Positions 53,986 through 64,000 of a DNA stretch of 64,000 nt are shown here, piece after piece (the stretch's first letter is position 1; each line of letters opens with the position of its first letter). Position numbers and translations under genes: made by a program. This DNA comes from Zantedeschia hybrid cultivar. Lineage: Eukaryota > Streptophyta > Magnoliopsida > Alismatales > Araceae. A model generated the notes under the pieces. The model was given only the letters and a program-made list of their open reading frames with translations. It made no database searches and was not told where the DNA came from. The stretch spans positions 56,709,564 to 56,773,563 of the forward strand of contig JARZZO010000010.1 of assembly GCA_030544215.1 (NCBI GenBank), in the 5' to 3' direction.

Positions 53986-55256
53986 AATGCTTAGACATTA
54001 GCACAGTGACCTTATAGCTCCTGGGATCAATCTTCAATTGGGAAATGGGAAACTATCTGTTTTGGGAAACTCTCTGTTTGTGACCTGGAGTTCACTGGTT
54101 CGACCCAAGGAAACAGCCTCTCTGCTTAGTAGGGGTAAGGCTGCTTACATCGACCCTTCCCCAGACCCCACAAATGGTGGGAGGCTCTTGCACTGGGTAC
54201 GCCCTTTTTGTCTGTTTTGGGAAGACAAATGGTGTACTCACACTGCATTCTAAGCAATTCATGAATTTGTATCAACATGCAGAGGATAAAGGGAAATCAG
54301 TTGCTCAGATCTTTGCCTCACAAGATACAGTTCACTGGAATGTAAGACTGAGAAGGAATCCAACAGATGTTGAATTTGATCAATTGGTGAGTTTGTTGAG
54401 AATTGTTTATGAGATCAGTGGTCTATCTAACCAGGAAGACTGTAGAAAATGGCTGTGGGGGAAGCATGGCAGATTCTCTGTTAATTCTCTGGTCAAAATC
54501 ATTTCTGATGGAGGGTGCAGATTTGGTGGAAAGAAATTGTTTGGTCTAACCTACTACCAAACAAGATTAAGTTCTTATGGAAGGTGGCAATTGGGAGACT
54601 TCCAACGAGTTCTAGAATCAAGAAGATTTTCCATATCCAGAATTCAAAATGCATGTTCTGTGGTATTCTTGAAGAAGATCTTGACCACCTTTTCTGCAAT
54701 TGTGGAGTAGTGAATTTTCTGTGGCAGACATTATGTTTGGCAGTTAGCTGTGGTTTGAACCTCAGAATGTCTTAGATCTGATGAGGAAATGGTTGGAATT
54801 TATTCCTAAGTATGCTTCCTATTTCCTCCTTCTATGATGTGGGCACTCGGGGGTGTAAAAAATAATAGAAAATTCAAGTATGAGTTCAACAGTCCTTTTG
54901 ATATCCTCAAAAGGACCATCAATTTCGTGAGAGACTGGGGCAATGCTGTGGGTATCATTGTGAATAACAATTCTAAGTTTTCTATGCGGCCAATCAATGG
55001 AGGCTTTTAATTTTGTGATCATTATTTCTGATCTCCGGGTTCTTCTGTCATGAGTTGTTTTCTACTTTGCCACCTTGGTAAAGCAGTTTTCTTTTAATGT
55101 GTAATTTGTTGTTGGGGATGAGCAGTTTTCTTTTAATGTGTAATCTGTTGTTGGGGATGTCTGGTTCCTTTAAGGGCCATTGTACTTTTGTTGTACTCTC
55201 TTTTTATTCAATGAATTGTGACTTTTAGTCATCTTCAAAAAAAATGCTTAGACATT
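53986..55256 (+). mobile_element. Chimeric SINE-LINE insertion with 14-bp duplication
   Basis: AATGCTTAGACATT flanks the unit exactly (53986-53999 and 55243-55256), with an A-run before the right copy. The left part (to about 54207) resembles the plant Au-type SINE: pol III B box GGTTCGACCC (54107-54116), AAACAGCCTCTCTGC and GCACTGGGTACGCCC. It passes directly into LINE 3' sequence. One duplication around both parts means they integrated together. Confidence 0.7.
54208..55000 (+). pseudogene. LINE 3' region (zf-RVT) fused to SINE
   Basis: The + strand reads FWEDKWC, then HWNVRLRRNPTDVEFDQL, WLWGKHGRFSVNSL and, after a frameshift, WSNLLPNKIKFLWKVAIGRL and KCMFCGILEEDLDHLFCNC. The last part is the zf-RVT zinc-binding domain of plant LINEs. 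The RNase H-like tail is degraded. The reading is homologous to the reverse-strand LINE at 60,330-60,990. Confidence 0.8.
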
Positions 55257-55298
55257 GGATTCATGCCACATGCCGAGTTTTCTGGCTTCCTCGGAAGG

Positions 55299-55992
55299 TG
55301 CTGGACTATAAAAATAAAAAGGAAAGAACAAGAACAAGAACAAGAACAACAAGATTGGGGAGGGGGATTACCTGTCAACATCAACACTACCATCAGCAGC
55401 ACCAAGCACCAAGCAGCAGCACCAACACCCACCAAGCAGCACCAAGTAGCAACAGCAGCATGCAGCCTCAACATCAACAGCACTAGCAGCCTTCGCCAAG
55501 AGCAGCAACAAGGAACAGTATCAGCCGTAGCAGCCTGCAACAACAATATCAACCAAACCAAAAAAAAGAAGAGAAGAATAAAACAAAAAAGAAGATGAGA
55601 AACAGAGAAAGGAGAAGAGGGAGAAAGGTTGGTGCAGGGGAGGGAGAGATAGAGAGGAATCCCCATCAGGATCCTCTTCCCTGCACACAAAAGAGGGAGA
55701 GAGTCCAATTGGACTCTTCTTATGCCTTGCGCACAAACAGAGATAGAGATGGAGAGAGATAAAGAAGAGTCCAAATAAAAAAGGAAAAGTAAAACATGGA
55801 GAGTTTTACCCCCTCTACTGGTAACTCTTTCCATGCTATCCAATCAGAGAGAGAGAGAGAGAAGGGAAAACAAGAAAAGAGGGAGAAAAATAGTAAGTAG
55901 ACACCCGCCAACATGAGGTTTCTTCATGGGCAAGAAAAGAGGGGAGAGAGAAATATGTGGGACCCACAAAGACCCCTCACTGGCTACCCCCC

Positions 55993-56027
<35 letters not shown>

Positions 56028-57777
56028 CACCCCCTACCGGCTACCCCTCTCTCTCTCTCTCTCTCTTACATCCCCACCGGACACGAGAAAGAGCCGAGCT
56101 TCTCTCTTCCCTCGCTCTCATTTGTTTTCTCTCCCTCTCACTAATTCCTTTCTCTCTCTCTCTACAAAAAATTTAAAAAAATGGGCCACCGCTGGGGGAT
56201 GCGCCGGTCACATACCCTCCACCGGTTGCTTCCTCCTTGGCTCTATAAATACCCCACAAGGGGGGTTCGTGTAGAGAGGACTTTTGGAGTGACCACTAAG
56301 TGCTGTCCCGGGAAAGAGAAGTTCAAGACTCCTTCAAGGCAAGGCCAAGCCCATGTTTTCTTGTGCTTGATGCATTTTTTTTAAAGATTTAGGAAGATAC
56401 ACTCATGCTTTCTTGAGTGGTCTTTTATGGAAGCTCATGCTTTCTTGAACTTTTGATTTTTGTGTAATGACTCTTGAGTCTTACATATTGTAATGATTAT
56501 GTGGTTAATGTTCCATACCACATATTAAATGTGATCTCATGCATGTGAATTCATATTGGACCTTTACTTAATGGGTCATTATTGGATTGTGTGGAGCTGA
56601 TTTAAACCCATTGGGGGATATTGGTTCAAGGACTTCTAATGAAGCATTAAGGATCCAATCTTTACCCTCTGTCCTCTAAGACATCCTCTAGTGGATTCAA
56701 TGGGATCCATTTAGAGTTTCCTAAAGGATATAATCTTAATGGATCCATAATGGATCTACGATCTCTTGGTGGGATTAACTAATATTCATTAAGGTTGTCC
56801 TTTAGTGGACTTGGGCGAATTTAGGCAAGTCCATCATGCTTGGTTAAAGCCCAATAACGGGCCCATGGTTTTTGGACTTTGTTCTATTGCTGTCCAAATG
56901 ATCAAATTAACCTTTGACTCATCATCCAATCTAACCCAAGTCCAAAGACGCCCGTAATCTTGAACAAACAACAAACCAACCAAACATATAACATACTATA
57001 ACCCAAATAAAGGACTTAATATCTCTAAAAGATCCATACACCCTCATAATCTTTAATAACCCATTTCAATCATAGAATTAATCTAAAAATAACTAAAATA
57101 CCCCTCCAACTATAAACATCATTAAAAATTACATAAAAATCCCAAAAATTGTAAAAATCACCCAGCATATCTGAAATATCTTAAATACCGTCCAAAACCT
57201 AAAAATGACCAAAATCATCAAAATACCCTTAGTGCACCAGAAATCATTAAAAATCATAGAAAAATCATAAAAATGTTAAATCACCTAAAACATGCTAAAT
57301 AGCTTGAAGCCCAAAGCTTTCATAAAATGACCAAAATACCCTTTGGCCCCAAAAACACTTAAAATGACAAACACATCGTAGGGTTTTAAAACCTTCCCAA
57401 TCCATTAAAACACATCCCAAAGATAAAAAAATGACCATAATACTCTTATATCCTTCAACCTTGCATAATTACCAAAATGCCCTTTTGGGTTTAAAACACT
57501 TGGAATCAATCCAAAATCCCCATAAAAGCCTTTTAAACCATCCAGAACCTATCCTAAGCCAGGGTAAGCTTTGGGTTCATATTCAAATTATTCTTTCATT
57601 AATTGAATTACGTATATTGGGGTTGGTTTTATTTAGGGCATCACCTAGGTAGTTATTCAAGGGCTTTCGCTCGTTAGAGCGATGTAACCAACATTGGTCA
57701 AGGCCGATGGGGATGGTTCAACTTTTCAAAACCTAGCTTGTCTACCATTGGGCAAACATAAATCAAAATTTTCAACA
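55299..57777 (+). repeat. Element D 5' LTR
   Basis: This LTR probably begins TGCTGGACTA (55299) and ends TTCAACA (57777), just before a PBS-like sequence. U3 is rich in CAG/CAA and CT simple sequence. TATA is CTTGGCTCTATAAATACC (about 56236-56253). U5 carries the paired stem-loops. The start is inferred from similarity to the TGTTGAACCA start of LTRs B and C; no second LTR is in the window. Confidence 0.65.
57667..57709 (+). promoter_or_regulatory. Conserved U5 double stem-loop, LTR D
   Basis: SL1 (57667-57682) pairs TCGCTC with GAGCGA around GTTA. SL2 (57692-57709) pairs CATTGGT with GCCGATG around CAAG with G-U pairs. The linker is TGTAACCAA. SL1 shares no stem sequence with A, B or C. Confidence 0.65.
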
Positions 57778-57800
57778 GATGGCAACTCCACTGGGGATTG
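57778..57800 (+). other. Primer binding site, element D
   Basis: GATGGCAACTCCACTGGGGA follows the LTR end directly. It resembles the TGGCGACTCCNCTGGGGA site of Tat/Ogre elements (recalled tRNA-Arg type). Confidence 0.7.
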
Positions 57801-57860
57801 TCCTTCCCTTCTCTTTGCTTGGTGATGCCCTCACCGTTGAACCACTAACTTTGCTTTATT

Positions 57861-59812
57861 TTGTGCAGGTTGCTTCCCTACTTGATAAGAGCATTAATGG
57901 TTGCTGTTGCTAAGGTTTCTTACAGACCTCTTGTGGTTGCAAACCATATCCGTTATGGATATCTTGCAACGCCAATCCAATTTGGCAGCTTCCCTGCAGT
58001 GGTGGGGCCCCTTTCTTCTTGGGGGTCATTCCTGCCAAAGAGCCAACATCAACAAAAGCTACATCAATAGCAAGCCACAAACGCAGTCTACACCGCATCA
58101 TCAACTCCAGAAGAGTTGGGTTTCCTTTTGGGAACTTCAGTGTTAACAACATTGGCATACTACCTGCTGCTTCTTCCAACAAGGGGCAACATCATAACTC
58201 CCAAGGAAGAAATCCTACTGGGGGCATTTCATGCAGATCCGTCATAATTGGAGATCTGTGTTAATCTGAATGGATGCAAGTCAATAATCCTGAAGGATCG
58301 CCTTGTTACAACTATTCCAACCTAGAACAAGTTCAGGGTCCTACAAAATGTGTAAGAGGATAAGGCAGAGTTTAAACCTTCTCACATCCAATCCTCTCCT
58401 AACTTCAAGATGGTGGAAAAGAAAAGGCAAAAAGCCGAAGAACAAAAAGCAAAATCACATGGAGGAGAATAATCTCTACATGAAAAATATATGGGTCAAC
58501 AAAAGATGAGGCCCGCAAAATGAAAAATGATAGGGTTGGCTTGTCCGGTGCAAAACAACAACATTAGACTTGGCCTATGCAAGATGTGCCCCCCTGCTCA
58601 ACCAATTTTCAATAGAAAAGAAAAAGGGGCATATAAAGAAAAGAGACGTCTACCAATCATACTCATCGAGAGTTTGTTCCAACTTCCACTATCCCCCAAC
58701 ACCAACAATCATCATCATCGAGGATTTCATTCTTCGATAGGCTGGGTGTTTTATCAGATCCACTGCATCAAAAGAGAAGAAGAGTTGTCCAAGCGTCTTA
58801 AGGCACCTTTAGGGTGTACAGTTGTTTGACTGCTAACAGTAATAGCCCATATGGGGTCCTTCCTGATGATCCACAAGGCATTGTAGTAATCGCAGGCCAT
58901 CGGGGGGGTAACCACCTGGCTTATGGGGGAAGCTCTCAATTGGATAGAGCAGGATGGTGGCAACAGAAGCCTTCCCTGTAAAATATCCCAAGGGATCCTA
59001 ATGGCCATGAGGAGGTTGATAACCTTGGCATTCATGAAGTTGATCATGTACAAAACCAGGATCAAAACCAAAATACAGATCAAAATCCCCAAGGAATGAA
59101 TCCACCATTATGGCAACCTGCTGTGACTGTTGAGTAGGAAAATCAACAATTAAAGGCTCTGTTTCAAGGGGTGTTGCAAAACCTCACAAGCATGCAAGCC
59201 CAACCAGTGGCTCTAGTTCGTCTGCCTATAGCAAGAGCATTGATGGTCAACCATCCCCTTGCTGTAGTGATGGCCAGGGAACTCTTGATTGACATGGACC
59301 TAGGCCTTGATCGTGCCAATGAAGATCGTGCAGTAGAACAAAATAAACATCTCCAACAATCACATGCATCTGCAGGGGATGCCGTGACATTACAAAGAGC
59401 CATGATTGAACAGATGACTGAGGCCAAATTAGCAGAACATTGAGACAGGACTAGCACTTTTGATTCATATAAAGTGCCTTGCCCGACCCATCATCAATTC
59501 AAGAAACTACTGCCAAATCATCAAAAAAATTCCAAGTTTATCACATTTGATGGCAAAGGATCACCTAAAGATCACCTGGTGCGCTATACGACAAGCTTGA
59601 GTGAATTGGCAACCGATGAATCATACCTCTTGAGATACTTTGCCATGTCACTTACGGGTATCACTTTTCACTGGTACTTGAGACTACAGCCAAATTCTAT
59701 CTCTGGTTGAGATGACATGCAAAAGAAATTCCTTGACATGTTATAAGTGGCTGAAAAGAAAGTAACTCTAGCTGAGTTTTGCTCTCTCACGCAAAACAAG
59801 GGTGAGTCAGCC
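57861..59812 (+). pseudogene. Element D leader and gag, LINE-interrupted
   Basis: The leader has PLVVANHIRYGYLATP and FPAVVGP, equivalent to element A near 20,730. Gag (59171-59710) includes KFITFDGKGSPKDHLVRY and YFAMSLTGITFHWYLRL, then after a TGA at 59708, DDMQKKFLDML. It is cut at 59812 by the poly-T of the LINE. Frames are broken by several stops. Confidence 0.75.
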
Positions 59813-59819
59813 TTTTTTT

Positions 59820-62800
59820 TTTGAATAGAATCAGGTGTATTACCAATTTTATTAAAATAAATAGAGGGAGTACATCCAAAGATAGTCTAGAGGAGAGATT
59901 CCTCTGACCATAAAACAAAAAAGAAAAAGCAAAAATTACATGACTTGTAATTCTATTCCAACTACCACAAGAAATGCCCAAAATGTGTTGGCTCCACTGG
60001 TACCACCATGAAACCACCTGCAGACAGATGTTCTCAATGTAGACTTTGTTCCCCTTGAATACACTATCATTTCTGCACCTCCAAATGCTCCAGCATACAG
60101 CATGTATCAATATTAATATCATTTTTTGCTGACTCTTGGTGTTCCCTGATGGTAAAATTCTGGAGAAAGAGTATAGGTCTTCAATAATTTGGAAATTCAG
60201 TTGTATGTTCAGGCTTGCAGAAATAATGCTCTAAACTTCTTTGTTTATTTTACAATGAATAAATAAATGTTCCACATCCTCATCATATAAGTTACACATC
60301 GGACATATTGTTGAGCTGTTAGTATCCTAGTGTCTTTTGTACATCCTAGTGACAATTCTCTTTTGGAATAAAAGCCACATAAAAGCTCTTATCTTTAGTG
60401 GTGACTTAACCTTCCAAATTCCCTTATACGATGGGGAAGTAGATATATTTCCCTCTATCAAGGAATACAAAGATTTAACAGAGAAAACCCCATTGTTGTC
60501 TTTCCAAACCATCCTATCTTAGTTCTGTGGAGCTGTCTTAACATCATACAATAAAGACATAAGTTCTGAGAATTGATCCATCTCTGCATCTTTCAGATTC
60601 CTCCGAAGTATAATGTTCCAAAAGTACTTCCCCTCCTCACAAATATATACCTCCTCGACTGTCTTCCATTTATTCACAGCAATATTAAAGATAAGAGAGA
60701 ACTTATCTTTAAGCAAATAATCACCAACCCATCTACCATACCAAAAGTAGGTATTTATCCCATTTCCGACTGTTATTCTGCTGAATTTAAAAACCCATTC
60801 TGCAGATTTCATTATGCCCTTCCAGATAAGAGATAAAACTCTGTTATTTGTGCTGAAAATATTGAATCTACCACAGTTTGCATAATATCTGAATTTCATA
60901 ATTGCTTTCCACATCTGGTCTTCATCATTCAGCATCCTCCACAACCATTTTCCCAGTAGAGACAAATTCATAATACTCAAATTTTTAACTCCCATCCCTC
61001 CATTCTTCTTTGACTAACATACTTTCTTCCAATGTACCAACGGGATTCCTTTTTTGTTGTCATTGTTTTCTCCCCATAGAAAATACCTCCGGATTTTATC
61101 AATTCTTTTGATAACCTCCTTCGGTATAATAAAAACTGACATATAGTACACTGGAATTGAGGATAGTACAGAATTGAGAAGAGTGATCCGGCCTCCCAAA
61201 CTTAGATTTTTTTGCTTTCCACTGAGATAATTTCCTATGTAATTTATTAACCATAGTTTCCCAATCAGCAATCCTAGTAGAAATATAATGCAGGGGTAGT
61301 CCCAGATACACTATTGACAGCTCTTCTATTTTACATGCAAAAATCTGAGCACACTCATCCAGTTCCTCTATCTGCAAATTTACTCCTATAATTGAGGTTT
61401 TCTCAAAATCTATCTGAAGACCATAGGTGAACTCAAATGTCTTGATAACAAACAGAAGGTTATGTAATTGGTCTGGTCCTCCTAAGAAAAGTAGTGTGTC
61501 ATCTGCATACTGCAGATGAGAAATACTGAGTCCAGAATTCAACACTTTGACTCCATGAAACCAATAATTCCTCCTCTGCCCTATGGCACATAATACTTAG
61601 GATATTTGCCACAAAAATAAACAGGTATGGAGATAATGCATCCCCTTGTCTCAATCTCCGGGAATTTTTGAAGAAACCTTCCACTTTTCCATTAATTAAG
61701 ATTGAGAAAACTGCATTTGAAATACAGCTTTTCAATGTGTGCACCCACTGTTCAGGAAAACCATGCTTGTGTAGGACATTCCATAGACATTCCCAAGAGA
61801 CTTTATCATAGGCTTTATGAAAATCCAATTTTATCAACATACCTTTCCTCCTATCTCTCTTCATTACAAAGAGAACCTCATGTGCTACAATAAAAGAGTC
61901 AAACAAATTCCTCCCTGGCACAAAAGTATTTTGCTGCACATTAATCAATTTCCCTATATTCCTGCCCATTCTAGTTGCCAAGATTTTTGTAAATATCTTG
62001 TACGACGCATTTAAAAGACTAATTGGATGGAAATCTTTCAGATTCACTGCATCATCTTTCTTGGGCAAAAGAACAATTGAGTGTATGATTCACATATTCT
62101 CCTCCCTTTGATGAAGAAACCAGTGCCGGACTGCCTGGGTTACCTCTTTTCCCACTAGATCCCAAAAAGATTAATAAAAGAACATTTGTATACCATCAGG
62201 ACCTGGTGATTTATCACCTCCCAGATTAAAAACAGCTTCTTTAACTTCTTCTGAAATATTGGACATCAACAATTCCTTATCCTCCTCATCAAGTTTATTC
62301 ACCTCATTTCTCTGCCATAGTGGATACCATCTTTGTTCAGCTGAAAACAGTTTTTGGTAGAAACTGAGAATTTCCCCAATTATAACCTGCTCATCATCCG
62401 TCCACACCCCATTCACTTCCAATGAAGAGATAGTATTCCTTCTTCTTCTTCCATTTGCAATGATTTGAAAAAAATTAGTGTTATTGTCCCCTTCTTTTAA
62501 CCATTGAATTCTAGACCTTTGTCTCCATTTACTTTCCTCCTCCATTCTCCATTCATTCATTTGAATTCTGAGCATTGTCAACTTAGCTTTCTCCTGACCA
62601 TTAAGTAGTCTCCCTTCTTCTAAAATTTCCAAATCATTGATGTTAGCAGTCAATGTATGAAATTTCTCAATATTTTTTTCCTTCCATTGCACAACCCAAA
62701 CTTTAATAGCTGCCTTCAGACTTTTCAGTTTAAATGCCATACATTTTACCCTACGTAATCCTGTTTGCACATTGTTCCAATTTTGTTCCACCATTTTTCT

Positions 62801-63562
62801 GAATTCTTCATCTTTCATCCAACTCTTTTCTAGTTTAAACGGCCGATTCCTTGAGATATTCTGAATGCTCTCCACCATTAAAACACAGTGATCAGACACA
62901 AACCCCGGCTTTGCACTCAACACAGCAAAAGGGGATAAACTCTCCCATCTAACATCAATAAAAACCCTATCAATTCTTGACATTGACGGGTTAGACCTTG
63001 AATTGCTCCAAGTAAACCGATTCCCATTTAGAGGAAATTCAATCAACTCCGAAGAGTTAATCCAATTGTTGAAATCTTTCATACCTCTAGTGACTCTACC
63101 CCTTGAACTCTTTTCCGTTGGATCTCTTACTTCATTGAAATCTCCTACTACACACCAAGGAAGGTCAAATTTCTCTTTGCAGAAGGTCAGCTCTTCGTAC
63201 ACTAATCTTCTTCCCATATATCTATTTGGACTGTAAACTCCTGATAAAAGCCAGTCCATTCCATTAGGGAGACATTGTAGGACTACAGTCACTGTGTGCT
63301 CTCCCACTTCTGCAAGAGTTCCTTTCTAGTTACTCGATTCCCATGCTATAAGGATTCCACCAGATTGGCCTTTTGCTCTTCGGAACACATAACCTGGTAC
63401 CTTGAAACCTGTAATCAACTTGATTTATCTTAGATCAAAAGCTTGAATCTCAGTTTCCACTATACAGACTATATCTACATTCCATCTCCTGACTGAGTCT
63501 CTGACCATTGTTTGTTTCAGTTTACCATTCAGGCCCCTGACATTCCAACTAATAAGCTTCAT
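59820..63562 (-). pseudogene. LINE ORF2: APE endonuclease, RT, zf-RVT
   Basis: From ATG 63562 the minus strand reads MKLISWNVRGLNGKLKQ, the APE-type endonuclease with DLPWCVVGDFNEV (about 63140) and SDHCVLMVE near its end. RT blocks follow: FHPISLLNASYKIFTKIL, FVPGRNLFDSF, KLDFHKAYDKVSW, RRLRQGDALSPYLF and the catalytic YADD (61498-61509). Then come YLGLPL, LGGRITLLNSVLSSIPVYYMS, MNLSLLGKWLWRML and zf-RVT KVKSPLKIRAFMWLLF. ORF2 nicks target DNA and reverse-transcribes from the nick. Stops near 63424, 63328 and 62172 and frameshifts near 61,545 and 61,100 break it. Confidence 0.88.
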
Positions 63563-63816
63563 AATTGACCATGGACACCCCTTCTCTGCACTTGTGGAAT
63601 AGTTGCTGGAATATCACCCACACCTTCTGCAGGCCTAAGCAGACTGCTCAATTCCCTAGACCTTTTAGGTTTAGAAATTGAGTCACCTTTCTTAACTACA
63701 CTGTTTACCCACAATTTCCTGTATTGCCCACTTTTTGCCTTTAAACCTATTCCCAAAACCTCCGCCTTGGCCAATAGATCTTGATCTGTCATATTACCTA
63801 GCAAAAGTGGCGGCAT
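63559..63816 (-). CDS. LINE upstream ORF, C-terminal end
   Basis: The frame ends ...VQRRGVHGQL with a TGA that overlaps the ORF2 start codon as ATGA (63559-63562). Its sequence (NMTDQDLLAKAEVLGIGLKAK, KRSRELSSLLRP) has no named domain that I recognise. Upstream in the same frame a TAG occurs near 63852, so the full ORF1 is not intact here or starts at the ATG at 63816. Its position suggests the end of LINE ORF1. Confidence 0.5.
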   Translation of the reverse strand: MPPLLLGNMTDQDLLAKAEVLGIGLKAKSGQYRKLWVNSVVKKGDSISKPKRSRELSSLLRPAEGVGDIPATIPQVQRRGVHGQL

Positions 63817-64000
63817 GGACCCCTTCCTTATATAGTTATCCTCATTCTACGCCTCGGGACTTTTTTCAAGCTTTGAACAGGGAAGAGGAAGAGGGAGAGG
63901 GATTTTGGGGGGATCTTGCATGCATAAAAAATGCGTACGCGGAATAATAGAAACCTCCCCTTCCGACGCATCCTCGCTTTTGGCATCTTTCCTCTAACTG

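Larger units (their letters stand above)
55299..59812 (+). mobile_element. Element D: Tat-like gypsy, 5' part
   Basis: It comprises an LTR, PBS, leader frames and the start of gag, then is interrupted by a LINE at about 59813. Its leader and gag are homologous to those of element A. The remainder, if present, lies beyond the LINE and outside the window. Confidence 0.75.
53604..64000 (+). other. AKR2: AKR2 intron 6, at least 10.4 kb, open at window end
   Basis: It starts GTAACG at 53604 and contains a chimeric SINE-LINE insertion, gypsy element D and a reverse-strand LINE. The missing ankyrin sequence, which should continue after GYGE, was not found on the + strand. Confidence 0.75.
59813..64000 (-). 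mobile_element. Reverse-strand LINE, runs off window
   Basis: The poly(A) tail shows as T12 at about 59812-59823. Reading leftward from 64000, the order is an upstream ORF end (63816-63559), endonuclease, RT, thumb, zf-RVT and 3' tail. It interrupts the gag of element D, so it is younger than that element. Its 5' end and target duplication partner are outside the window. Confidence 0.9.

Noticed and set aside
55218..55843. Frames on both strands near the start of element D LTR
   Set aside because: Encoded by CAG/CAA and CT repeats of the U3; no protein family fits.

Overview
The window is nuclear DNA of a flowering plant with a large, repeat-filled genome. The evidence is spliced genes with GT-AG introns, plant hAT, PIF/Harbinger, Ty1/copia, Ty3/gypsy and LINE families, and plant-mobile-domain and DUF7745-type transposon proteins. 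A magnoliid or monocot would fit, but the sequence alone does not settle the lineage. No tRNA, rRNA, CRISPR or bacterial-type operon was seen.

Only one host gene is recognisable: AKR2, the ankyrin-repeat cytosolic targeting factor for chloroplast outer-envelope proteins, on the + strand. Six coding exons are visible (14221-14236, 16357-16505, 51970-52179, 52281-52429, 52508-52679, 53511-53603). They join in frame into 263 codons, about three quarters of the protein. The last ankyrin repeats lie beyond base 64000. Intron 2 is 35,464 bp, and the intron after exon 6 exceeds 10.4 kb, so the gene spans more than 49 kb.

Bases 1-13,555, upstream of the gene, are a graveyard of elements: a dispersed GCGTC-type repeat motif, a broken gypsy integrase, a DUF7745 protein relic interrupted by the 3' part of a reverse-strand copia element, a plant-mobile-domain gene with TAG stops, a hAT element with a near-complete but stop-interrupted transposase, and an LTR-like block. 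Bases 13,560-14,220 hold the AKR2 promoter and 5' leader. Intron 1 carries a fold-back MITE.

Intron 2 holds an 11.85 kb gag-only gypsy element (A) with paired LTRs and a perfect 5-bp target duplication. It sits inside an older hAT relic. Beyond it are several hAT-type non-autonomous elements with 8-bp duplications, two solo LTRs of a related family (B, C), a Harbinger scrap and a LINE with a 5' inversion. The terminal intron holds a chimeric SINE-LINE insertion and a fourth related gypsy element (D), whose gag is interrupted by a reverse-strand LINE.

The most interesting signal is in the LTRs. The four related LTR types (A-D) share a U5 module of two consecutive stem-loops. The first keeps its pairing while its sequence changes completely; the second is preserved through G-U pairs. 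The U5 of B and C also carries a series of hairpins with different but complementary stems around a constant TATTGGT-type 7-nt loop. This looks like a structured RNA leader of a plant retrotransposon clade.
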